Shown piece by piece: positions 32,044 to 44,771 of a DNA stretch of 47,396 bases. This DNA is from Roridomyces roridus (lineage: Eukaryota; Basidiomycota; Agaricomycetes; Agaricales; Mycenaceae): positions 1-47,396 of the forward strand of contig JARKIF010000228.1 in NCBI GenBank assembly GCA_029378245.1. The letters are read 5' to 3'. A program made the position numbers and the translations under genes. Under the pieces are notes generated by a model. The model was not told the origin of the DNA, made no database searches, and saw only the letters and a program-made list of their open reading frames with translations. The stretch's first letter is position 1; every line of letters starts with the position of its first letter.

Positions 32044-32159
32044 TGGCATGGATGATGATGAGGACATCGTTTCTGGGCACGTGAGCGCATTCATCCTCTT
32101 TCGTTTGCTCAACAGTATTCATTTATTGTACAACTCTTCACAGTATACATTTTGTTCAT

Positions 32160-32177
32160 TTACAGCTTGACCGACGC
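32160..32177 (-). pseudogene. Captured last codons of catalase at the arm edge
   Basis: Encodes ASVKL and stop on the minus strand, with 17 of 18 bases equal to the end of the catalase gene and one synonymous change. Directly outside, the sequence switches to the GA-rich repeat, not to catalase. Confidence 0.75.
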
Positions 32178-32183
32178 TCTCTC

Positions 32184-32287
32184 TACTCTCCCATAATTAT
32201 CTCTCTCATATTTCCCTTCTCCATTTCTGTGCTTGTATCGGGCTTGAATAAATTTGCTTGCTGGGTTCGGATGTCGTGTGAGGTTTC
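32184..32287 (+). repeat. Third copy of the AT/GA-rich repeat, outside the right arm
   Basis: Similar to 29985-30085 along its length (ATAATTATCTCTCTC, a TTGTATCGG box, GGGTTCGGATG) with substitutions and small indels. In the arm this segment lies behind gene B. Here it lies in front of gene B, next to the catalase tail, as expected if the source was once a tandem array. Confidence 0.65.
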
Positions 32288-32388
32288 CCGGGATTGAGCG
32301 TAGTTTTCAAGAGCATTGAATAAATAAGCGGGTATTTTACATGGATATTTATGCATTATACTGGAAACGAAGTCAGTTGGATTCTCAA

Positions 32389-35300
32389 TCAAGGAGATCC
32401 ACGCACTTGTACGACCAAAGATTCCGGCCAGGGCACCAGATCCGCATGAGCATTGACATACCACTGTTGTGGAACGCCATGCACGGTTTCCTCGAACCTA
32501 AATTACCCGGTGAGCCGCCTCCCATAGAAAGGCCTAGTAACACTACCTGTTGAATCGACCAGATGTGCCGGCTGCCGGCTTCAGGTCCCTTAATGAGAGG
32601 ATCTTTCCAACCACTTGTGCAGCCGTCTGCAGCAAAACGAAATCAGAGATCAGGACAGCGAGGATCCAAATCAAGCAACCCACCGCTTCGAAGAAGTTGG
32701 CCGACATGAGACTAGGAAAGGGTAAGAACAACGAGTACCATAGACAAAGAAAAGGCCATACCCTTGCTGGCCGATGCCGAAGATCGGGTCGGGCGAGTCA
32801 ACATTAGCCTCCTTGATGCTGACGAAGACTCTGGCGCCTTCAGGGATTCTGACAGAGTCGATGACAGTGCCGGTCTTGTGTGCCGTGCGATAGACTCCCC
32901 AGACCTAAGACCAACTCGTCAGGTAACGCCTTGGCAATGTGGAAATGATTTACGGAAGGATCCACAGCTACAAAGAAGTTCAGGGAGGCTCGAACAATCA
33001 ATCAAGACCACGCACCCAAAGCAGCACGAATATGATTAACGATCTGTTTCGTTCCAGCAGGCTGCTTCGCGAGCTCGACAATCTTCTGACGCGCATCCGC
33101 TCGGTTTTTGTCGAGGTAAAAGTTGACGACGTGTGCTATCGCCTGCGACCAATGTGCAGCAGTGGGAACTGTCTCCACGAACAAAGCTGCGGCTAGTTCC
33201 GTGGGGTCACTGTATTTGGCGGCAAGCTTGGTCAGGACAGGTAGGCTCTGCGCAAGTGAAGCGCGGTTCGCGTCCCAGAACTATCACAGAGTTTCAGCTG
33301 GCTCGGCCGTACAAGAAGATGAATGAGCTTACGCTGGAGCCCAGGTGCCCTTTGATCACATTCACAAAGTCCTTGAACGTCTGAATCGAGCTCTCCCGGA
33401 GACGCCAGTCATTTGACGGGTCTGAGTTCAGGAAGAGATAACTACCAAACCATCTGAGTGTGCATTAAGATAGAAGGAGGGGTGTGACTAACCGACCAAC
33501 ATCCGAGAAGCGCTCGTACTGTCGCTGCTCATCCTTTAGGTCGTTCTTCAGAGGTAACCCCGCCTGCGTTCAACGGATTAGACAGGAAAATAGGAGCCAC
33601 TTGAAACGCACAATGTGCTGAGAGATCCAAAGTACGGGCAAGACATTGATCACGTCCCGGACAATGTCGACATACTTGACCGTTCCCTCCTTGCCGATAT
33701 GGTCCAGAGAGCGTTTCGCGATCAACCGCTCCGTCTCCGCCCCGAAATGTGCTGCCCACCTCTCGGTTTCTCCTAGGAATTCGAGGTTGTGCTGGACATC
33801 CTTGCGTCCCGTGACTGTTTTGATCCGTTCGGCATACCCCGAGGGGAAAGCCTCTTGGTCCCTGAGCACTTGACGCACACCCTCCACCGTCTTGACCACC
33901 ACGACCGTCTCGGCTTGTTCCATAACCGGCGGACGTGTCCAAACATACTCATCCACAAGTTCCGGCTTGTTGTTGCGCATTTGATCCCGCATGTAGACCG
34001 GATCGAGGAATGGAAAGTGCGCATACGCGGAGCGCGCAGGGTAGTACTCGGGGAGTGTACGGAAGAGCAGTTTGGTGAGCATGCCACCGTAGGAGCCATC
34101 CTTCGGGTCAAACTGGCAATCCTTGTACCCCCACGCAGTAAGATTGTACGCTGGACCAAAATCAGTCTCATCTGTGGGGTGAAGCGAAGAACTTACGAGT
34201 GAACTCGACTGTGAGGAAACGGTCCCCGCGAGTCAGAGCGACAGCATCGGAAAGAATGGCCCGCGAGATGGTGTAGCCTGGGCAGAGCCCGGCGCCGGGC
34301 ATGGGCTTCTTGGTCTCTTCCGCCTGGAGTCCAACGTAGAGCTCCAGGTTCTCGATGTCCTTGTACAGTTTCGCTGCCGCGTCCTGGGATAATAAATCAA
34401 TGTTTGACGAGCAACATAAGACTTGATGGCTTACGGCAACCTGCACATCGGGATTCCAGTCCTCGAATGAAGCATAGGCTGCACGAGGCATTCAGAAATG
34501 TCCTGGGAACAGTGAAAGAAACCATACGCTTCAAGCCCAGGAATCGCCGGAAGTCGTTCATCTGAGGGCTTGTCAACACATGCAAATATATAACAGGACG
34601 ATTGACAAACCGAGCATGCACCCCATTTCCTCGCCTGGTTGATGCCGAGGACCTCGATGACACGGAGAGCTTCAGGAATACCGCGTGCCTTGTATGCACC
34701 GGCCCTCCACGAAGTCGCGTTATGCAAGATGTTCGCCAGGTCAGCATCTTTGAAACGGCCGTCAGGGCCCCGTTTCAGGCTCCATTACTAGTCAGACAAG
34801 GCACGAATGGTTGATGGACTGAACGCACCCGTCAAAGGTCCACTTCTTGACGTCAGGGTCAGGAATCATCTTCTCGTGTGCGACCCTCTTGAAGTCCTCG
34901 TCCGTGATCTGTGCGAGTATCAGTCAGATTGTCCCGATGCAAGAACAGCACACACATTGCTAAAATCATCCTCTTTGAAGAGATCCTTGAACAAGTTCTC
35001 TGTCCACTCTGTGTCCTTCGCAGACAGACACGCATGCCAGCGGTACAGCAAATTGAACTCGATGGAGACGACGTTACCCTCGCCCCGGGGCGTCAATTCG
35101 TGAGATACTTCTCGCGACTGCGACAAAGGATCCAATCGCCAAGTGTATCCATCCTCGACGAGACGCAGGATTGCACCCACGTAATCTATGCATATTCACT
35201 TGAAAGTCCCACGCAGACGGAAAGAGAACGTACCGCCGAGGATGATCTGCATAAAATACCCGCAGTTCACCAGCCGCGCGCGATTGAAGATCTCGTCGTC

Positions 35301-36352
35301 CTGTATTATTTTCTCGGCTTCGCTGTCGAATTTAGACTTGTAAGTCCCGCCCTCGTTGATTTCGAGGATTTTTTGCGCGGTGAACTGGGAATTCTGTAAG
35401 AGGGAGACCAATCCGAAGAAGGATGAAAGGCGCACGTTATGGTTTCTGCTGAGGATGATGAGCATAGCACACGAGGAGGGAGGCATAAAAAGAAGTCGGC
35501 TATCCGCAAACACATCTTCATGCAGCCGCCCGCGTCCGTCCTTGTTCCGCACACTGTCGACCTCTTTCTCAGAGCTGCCGTATAGAATGCTCAGATCCAG
35601 ATAACTGCTCGCCAGGTTGATCGTCTGATCGCGGTGGCTCGTGTTGAATATGCTGTGGATAACCAAGTCGGCAAAGGCAAAGAAGAACGAGCTTATTCCG
35701 CCCGGATGGGGTGTAAACTCGTCCCGGCGCAAAAGGGTGTCAAAGACGAGTCCGGCATCGGGAAGCGAAGCGGGCGGCGTGAAGTTGGTCATGGGTACAG
35801 AACGGGCGTATGGTGTGTTCGCTTTACCCAAGCCAGGGAACAATGGGACGTAGTTGGATCCATCTGCGTTGCGGAACGCATACTTGACCGCGTTGGGAGC
35901 GGTCGCACTGGGTGCATTTTGTGGAAGCACGCTAACATAGGTGCTTGGTGGGTGCGGAAGGTCCTTGTAGACTGCAGAAATGGTTTGAATGGTCCAAGAT
36001 GTGAGAATCTGGACTCACGTATATCAATGAGAGCGTTCTGCAAGTCCTTGGCTCCCGACCCCTTCCCAGGTTGATCCGGCAGGCGCGCCATTAGATTCAC
36101 CATCTCTTCGAGCAAGAATTTCCTGTCGTCTATAGAGTTAATGTTCTTGAGGGCATCCAAAAATGCTGGCTGCAGATCGCGTTCGTCAAGGCGTTCAGAG
36201 ACGGCGAAACGTGTCAAGACACACCACATCCTCGAGAACACTTGGGGTGAGACTGAGAAGAGACATAGTGGTGAATGGGCAAGCGAGGGACGAGGCGCGG
36301 CCATTTGTAGGGTTCCAATTGAATTAATCACACTATCACGGAGGCTGGACAT
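32389..36352 (-). CDS. Psi-factor-producing/linoleate dioxygenase (Ppo family), heme peroxidase plus P450-like domain
   Basis: Many exons splice cleanly from ATG at 36352 to TGA at 32389-32391, at roughly 1,060 residues the usual Ppo size. N-terminal landmarks are IDDRKFLLEEMVNL, FTPHPGGISSFFFAFADLVI with the distal His, NLASSYLDLSILYGSSE, RNHN before an intron, and EFNLLYRWHACLS with the catalytic Tyr and proximal His. The C-terminal P450-like part has LCPGYTISRAILSDA, WFGSYLFLN, a helical block to KQIVNHIRAAL, and IFGIGQQGLMSANFFEA where the heme-binding loop should be, then a tail ending LVPWPESLVVQVRG. The usual Cys ligand is not there. This suggests a dioxygenase that releases hydroperoxy fatty acids without isomerase activity. 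Confidence 0.88.
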
Positions 36353-36514
36353 CGGAAAAGAGGAAGAAGACGCGCGCGCGGGTGCCTTGGGGGCTATGCA
36401 TGCTGGGAATAGATGGACGCGGGAGAGGTACTGATGCAGTGCACTAATTTTGACCCGCGGGACCAGTTGAAACGCGGACAAGTATTACTGCTACATATAG
36501 AGTACAAGGACGCT

Positions 36515-37198
36515 TTACATGACAACGCAACAGCTGTTTTGCTGGACAGGTGGTCAGCGAGAGACATGACCTACGACACCGCACAGACCTTCCTGGTCGT
36601 CTTGTAAAACATCTTGCTCTGCGTCGATAAATGAGTTGAACGGTCCACAAGCGTGTCTAGCCGCTCTCCTCGTTGCAGCACTGATTCAATCGTTTTATGC
36701 TCCAAGAACATCAGCATCGCATTAAAGATGGGCAGATTTCAATACCAGTACGATCTTCGTCTCATCCAATTCCTGCTGGACGCGCATGATGCCGTCTGCT
36801 TGTCTGGGGTCCTGATAGTTGTTGAGGTATGTCGCCAGCTCCGGGAACGAGATCGAAGACGGATTGTTCCAAGAGTCTTGTGGGACCTTGGCTACAAAAT
36901 CATCCAGGACCTTGGCCAGAAGCGAGAAAGCAGGTCGAACAGGGTATTCCTGGTCGGTGATGAGCACCGCTGCTAGCTCGCCACGGTTGAACACATGGGC
37001 AGTGTAGTTGTTCTCTTGCACACTCTGCCGCTGTCCAGGCTGGGTCCGCTCCGCGACTGTCTTGGAAAAGAAAGTCACGAATTCGCCGACTGAGCCCCTC
37101 TGATAGAACGAGAACGAAGAGAGGTCATTGGCACTGCTGAGCAGAGAACTTGCACCAGAGGATGGGGCCTGTAGTACTGAAATTGACAAGATCTTCAT
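36515..37198 (-). CDS. YKT6: R-SNARE Ykt6
   Basis: Three exons (36746-37198, 36589-36699, 36515-36541) give 196 residues, the family's normal length. The longin domain contains [30 protein letters not shown] and [16 protein letters not shown]. The SNARE helix is [19 protein letters not shown] then [19 protein letters not shown], with the central Arg. The final exon of nine codons carries SCCVVM, the doubly lipidated CaaX end that replaces a transmembrane anchor. Ykt6 acts in ER-Golgi, vacuolar and autophagic fusion. Stop codon and Ppo start are about 160 bp apart on the same strand. Confidence 0.95.
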
Positions 37199-37359
37199 GG
37201 GGTTCGTGAATGAGAACGAGCGAGCTTTTCATATGTACTGCGAGTTGACTGCGGGTGTTCCTGACGTGGTCAGACGTGGCGTTGGTAACCCGGGTGGACG
37301 TGAATAAGAATCCGCGGAGCACTCAACAGTCCCGCATTCCAAAACACCCGCAGAATACA

Positions 37360-39142
37360 TTACGGTCTGCGAAGAAACATGAAATTATTAAGATGCGAAA
37401 ATTGATCTTGCAACGCGTGAAGCCCTCCCCGTGCAAGATAATCGACCCCTCCCCGATCCTCTGAATCCCACGCGTCGATGAAGCCAGAAACGAGCCCCAT
37501 AAACTGTGGTCCACGGAAATAGAATCCACGTCGCCGCATGTACGGCTCAAGGACGCGGTGGAGTTCCTCCAGGACAGCCAAAGTCATTTGCTCGATGGAG
37601 AAAATGTCAAAGGCCCTGATTTCCAAGTAGCCCGCGTACTCCTCTACCCAGGCAACGGTGTCAATTCTACGGGGCAGTGGGTATAGCGCAGGGACATGGG
37701 CTGGATCGAGCCATTTTTTGAGGTATTCCATTGCTTCAATCTGGACCGCGTGTCCGTAATATTGGCGGATACGGCGATACAAAGACATCACACTGGCGAG
37801 GTGTTCGCTGGATTGGACTAGGTGCTGACCGACTTGCCATGAACGTTTGAAGAGTTTGTCTTCTTGTTGGATTCGCAGGAGAGGATCTCCTAGTAAGATG
37901 TTTCGATGCTCCTGGCTGAGGATAGAATCCGCATATCGTACAAGATTGTACATCTGCAGTTCGAGTCCTGCAGCTTGACCGCCGTAGCACGCAGGATCGT
38001 GGTTCTTGATCCATGTCCGGAGCGAGTGGGTGAAGATGTCCGTTGTTTCCCTGAGGCGACCTAAAGGGTGCGGCGTTTCCTGGTCCCGCCAGAGGGCGTC
38101 GTTGTGCAGGTCAAACTGGAAAACCTCTGCTAGCGTAATCCGCCGATGCGGAACTCGCCATTGAGGATTGTCGTATGTGGGGCCTTCTTTAGCGTCCCAC
38201 GAACGCCACCGGTGAAATTGTAAAATTAAAGGGTGATTGGGATGTTCGGGCTGCGAACCCGATGCCTGGGAGCGAAGGATGCTCCAGACTTCGGTCAGGA
38301 GGAATGAGCGCATCTGAGCCTCCGTGACGAGCGACGATCCATTCTGTGGACTGCCCAAGACGGTGCATACAGCATCAGCGTAGTCGAGGCGCTCGAAGGT
38401 CGGGAAACGATGCTCCAGATCCGCTTGAATGCTCTTGGCGGCTTGAATTGCTAGACGATGGAGCATTAGCAAGGCAAAGAGTGATGGGGAAGACCCATTT
38501 GTGCATCTTATTCCCCATTGCTGGCGAATGAGATCACGATAGCCCTCCAACTCTTTGAGAGAGGTCCAGAGAGCAAACTCGAATTCAGCTTCCTCCTCCT
38601 TCTCCTCCTCGAGTCCAAACGCAGACAAGGGCAAGTCTGAAAGATCGTCGTCTGCGTCGACGTGAAGATCCGACGGGTTAAGGAAGCTGATAGAATAAGA
38701 GAGCACCATAGCTATGCCCTCGCCCTCGCTATCCGGTGTGTTATATCCCAACTCGACGCCGAACCAAATTTGTCGGACCCGGCGCATCTTGCGGATGAAT
38801 GCCTCGTGGGTTGCATTGCTCTCACTGGGGCGGTTTGCGCGATACCACCGAGCACACCGTTCCCGCAATTTAATGATGGCATTCAGATCTTTCTTGTAAG
38901 ATTGCGGAGGTCTGACCCCAAGATGATAGACGCTGAAACAGTTTCAGAGAGATTCGGCATGCATTCTAATGGACCTACAGCTCGAAGGACAGCGATATGT
39001 ATTTGCTGAGTTGAAGATCGTATCCCTGCTGCGACAGAGTAACTTCAAGGTTGTTGTCTCCTGCCGCTTTAATGAGCCATCGGGTAATGCGTAAACCATG
39101 ATTCTTGTATCGAGAGTATATTGCGTGCGGTGGGGTAGACAT
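37360..39142 (-). CDS. DUF6604-like fungal protein
   Basis: Two exons (38979-39142, 37360-38932) give 578 residues. The N-terminus MSTPPHAIYSRYKNHGLRIT followed by RWLIKAAG resembles the DUF6604 start (a Tyr-Lys helix and a WL-x-x-A segment). The remainder is helical, with an acidic Glu-rich stretch near residue 150 (EEEKEEEAEFEF) and the block LDPAHVPALYPLPRR near residue 460. No catalytic motif, signal peptide or membrane helix is seen. Members are frequent in fungi, with no established function. Its start codon is 106 bp from that of the MYST acetyltransferase, in divergent orientation. Confidence 0.75.
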
Positions 39143-39248
39143 TGTAGATCAAAAGAATATCATGGTCGCTTGTGTCGGGAGTTTGTTTGGCTCAGCATTC
39201 GGCGATGAGCGGCAGAGACGGTTGCACGCCGGCCACAACGACGTCACA
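39143..39248. promoter_or_regulatory. Short bidirectional promoter
   Basis: Only 106 bp lie between the start codons of the DUF6604-like gene (minus) and the MYST acetyltransferase gene (plus). There is no TATA box. The segment must hold both transcription starts or overlap the 5' leaders. Confidence 0.5.
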
Positions 39249-41155
<1,907 letters not shown>

Positions 41156-41229
41156 CGGCGCGCTCAGGTATCGCTTTGTATGTACATGTGTATTTTTGAT
41201 CCAATCACTGGCACTTTTCTCTTTCGACC

Positions 41230-44200
41230 ATGAATCAAGACTTGTTCTCTTTCCTCGACGGCGACACTGGACAAGATGAGCCAATGCTGGAAACCACCGC
41301 GCCTGCGCCTGCGAACCAACTCAAACGCAAGGCCGACTCTCCCCGGCCAACGCCAGTTGCGGGTCCCTCGTCTCCCAAACGGCCGCGCGTAGAAGACGCG
41401 CCCAATCCTGTTGTTCTCGATGACTTTGAGACGGAGGCAAAACGCGAAGTCGCCGCCAGTGCTGGACTCACCGGCTCTTCCGTTGAATCAGGTAGCCGTC
41501 TTGAACTGAAGCATCAAGTGCGTGATATCTACTACTCGTTGCTGGTTGCTCATCGCGTGCTAGGTACGACACCAAGTAGCTGTTCCACCCGGCTACGACT
41601 ACATTCCAATTGCGAAACATGTGCCGCCAGCAAAACCTGACCGCGAATACAAGTTCGAATTGGATCCCTTCCAGAGGGTGTCGATATACGCGATCCAGCG
41701 GAACGAGAGTGTGCTGGTCTCGGCGCATACGAGTGCCGGGAAAACGGTGGTAGCTGAATACGCTATAGCCCAGTGTCTTAATAACAAGCAGCGTGTTATT
41801 TATACAAGTCCTATCAAGGTACCTATCGTGTTGCGAATAAAATCCTCTCAATTCATCCCTCCCAGGCCCTGAGTAACCAAAAGTATCGCGATATGCTTGC
41901 AGAGTTCGGCGACGTTGGCCTCATGACCGGAGATGTCACTATCAATCCCTCCGCGTCGTGTTTGGTCATGACCACCGAGATTCTGCGGTCCATGCTGTAC
42001 CGTGGCTCTGAGATCATGCGCGAAGTCGCATGGGTCATCTTTGACGAAATCCATTACATGCGCGACAAAGAGCGGGGTGTAGTTTGGGAAGAAACCATCA
42101 TCCTCCTCCCTCACACCGTCCACTACGTCTTCCTCTCCGCCACCATCCCCAACGCCATGCAATTCGCCGAGTGGATTGCCAAGTCACACGAGCAGCCGTG
42201 CCATGTCGTCTACACGGATTTCCGTCCGACGCCTCTGCAGAACTATATGTTTCCATGCGGCGGTGAAGGCATATATCTCGTGGTGAACGAAAGGGGCGAG
42301 TTCCGGGAAGACAACTTTGCAAAGGCAATGGCGAAACTCCAGGAAGGGATGGGAGACGACCCAGCGGATTCCCGAAGTGGCAAGGGCAGGAAGGGCAAGT
42401 CCAAAAAAGGCGGCGGGACTAAAGGTCCCTCCGACATATCTCGCTTGATCAAGATGATCATGCTCAAAAACTACAACCCCGTGATCGTGTTCGCGTTTGC
42501 TAAACGTGAATGCGAGGCTCTGGCACTCACACTATCAAAGTTCGAGTTCAATTCGACCGAAGAGCAGGAACTCGTCACCAGCATCTTCACCAACGCCATC
42601 GAAAATCTTGCCGCCTCCGACCGTGAACTACCGCAGATATCCAATCTTCTACCCCTGCTACGTCGCGGTATCGGTATCCATCACGGCGGGCTCCTCCCAA
42701 TCCTGAAGGAGGTCATCGAAATTCTCTTCCAGGAAGGCTTGATCAAAGTCCTGTTTGCTACAGAGACGTTCTCGATCGGACTCAACATGCCGGCGAAAAC
42801 TGTCGTCTTCACAACGACACGCAAATTCGACGGCCGGGAATTCCGCAATCTCACCTCTGGAGAGTACATTCAGATGTCTGGGCGTGCAGGTCGTCGAGGG
42901 CTGGACGAACGAGGAGTGGTGATCATGATGTGCGATGAGAAGCTCGAGCCCAGCTCTGCGATCAATATGGTCAAAGGAGAGGCAGATCGTCTGGACTCTG
43001 CCTTCCATCTCGGGTATAATATGGTTCTCAACTTGATGAAGGTCGAAGGAATCAGTCCCGAGTTTATGCTTGAAAAATGCTTCTTCCAATTCCAAAGCAA
43101 TGCGGGAGTACCGAAACTGGAGGAAGGCGAGTCATTCGGTTTGCTTTGTACATGTAACTCATGGAGCGATTTCCAGAGCTCAAACTACAAGAGGAAGCCA
43201 AGGGTAACACCGTCATCCCGGACGAAGCCCTCGTTGCAGAGTATTATCAATATCGCCAACAGCTCGATCAGATGAAGGGCGACTTCCGCGAGGTTGTAAC
43301 CCACCCAACATACTCTCTGCCTTTTCTACAAGCCGGTCGTTTAGCCAGAGTCAAGTACAAGAACCTGGACTTTGGTTGGGGAGTGATTGTCAACTACCAA
43401 AAGCGGCTACCTCCCAAAGTGCGGTCCTCCTCATGTCTTTTTACTCGTATTCACCTGTGTTCCAGAACCGGTCGACGCCGAAACCTGATGAACTGCCACC
43501 ACACGAACAGTACATCATCGACGTGCTCCTAAACTGTGCACCCGGCGGCACTGTCTCCAAGGACCGTCAAGTCGTCTCTGCTGCCCCCAGCGGTGTACAG
43601 CCATGTCCTTCAGGGAAGAAGGGCGTCCCCCTCGTCGTCCCTGTCCTCCTCTCGACGATTGAGGGCATCAGCAACCTCCGGATATTCCTTCCCAAAGACC
43701 TCCGGCCGGATACAGCCCGCGAAACAGTATGGAAAAGCGTGCTTGAGATCGAGAAGCGGTTCCCACAAGGAATCACACTTCTGGATCCCGTCGATAATTT
43801 GGGGATCAAGGATGACAAGTTTACTGCCCTCGTCGATGTACGCATCGTGGATTTGTCTTTCCCGTTTCCTTTTTGACCTTGATTTACACAGAAAACTACG
43901 TTGATGGAGAAGAAGATGTTGGAGAGCCCACTGCACACTGACCCGAGGTTGCCGGAATTATTTGAGATGTACGCCCAGCGCGAGGCGACCAAAGATCGAA
44001 TCCGTGCGCTCAAGAAGCGTATTCAAGCTACGCGGGATGTGCTGCAAATGGAAGAGCTCAAGTGCCGAAAGCGTGTCCTCCGTCGGCTCGGTTTCACGGA
44101 CTCGTCCGACATTGTCGATATGAAGGGTCGTGTCGCCTGCGAAATCAGCTCTGGGGACGAGCTGCTGTTAACCGAGCTCATCTTCAACGGCGCATTCAAT

Positions 44201-44741
44201 ACCCTTTCGCCAGAGCAGTGCGCTGCGCTACTGAGCTGTTTCGTCTTCGGAGAAAAGGTATACTTGTTGCAAAATTTTCATGGGCAAGACTGACAAGTAT
44301 CCAGAGTGAGCAGACAATCAAGCTCAAGGAAGAGCTGGCTGCACCGCTCCGGTCAATGCAAGAGCTTGCAAAACGTATTGCCAAGGTGTCCAAGGAGTCC
44401 AAGATCGAGATTGATGAGACCGAGTATGTCGAATCTTTCAAAGTCGAGCTCATGGACGCCGTCGTTCAATGGTGCCGGGGTGCCTCATTCTCTGATATAT
44501 GCAAGGTCCGTCTGTCGGATCAAATGCACCGTGTGATCCGAGGCTAACTGTACTCCAGCTCACGGACCAGTTCGAGGGCAGTATCATCCGTGTTTTCCGA
44601 CGGCTCGGTGAGCTGCTTCGCCAGATGGCGCAAGCCGCCAAGGTCATCGGCAACAATGAGCTCAAGGAAAAGTTCGAAAAATCGTCCGAGATGCTCGAGC
44701 GACCGAATTCCGTCATTTTCTGCTCCTCACTGTATCTTTAG
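41230..44741 (+). CDS. MTR4: Exosome cofactor RNA helicase Mtr4 (Ski2-like DExH)
   Basis: Unwinds RNA for the nuclear exosome as part of TRAMP. Nine or so exons splice in phase. An acidic/basic head with PKRPRVED is followed by the Q-like [15 protein letters not shown], motif I ([14 protein letters not shown]), [22 protein letters not shown], motif II (DEIHYM), [13 protein letters not shown], a Lys/Gly-rich insert in the RecA2 domain, [16 protein letters not shown], and motif VI ([15 protein letters not shown]). The arch/KOW region and a helical-bundle end ([15 protein letters not shown] to VIFCSSLYL) complete it. The stop codon is 30 bp from that of the convergent ERG4. Confidence 0.95.
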
Positions 44742-44771
44742 AATCCAGTATGCGGGTATATAATACGACAA

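Larger units (their letters stand above)
28556..32177. repeat. Right arm of the 3.6 kb inverted repeat
   Basis: Reverse-complement copy of 9992-13610. The inner edge begins at TCACGTG beside the 3' end of SPF1. The outer edge ends with the antisense of GCGTCGGTCAAGCTGTAA, the last five codons and stop of the catalase gene with one silent change. No catalase gene is next to it. The arm holds gene A (plus strand) and gene B (minus strand), so the pairs face in opposite directions around the 14.9 kb between the arms. Confidence 0.92.
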
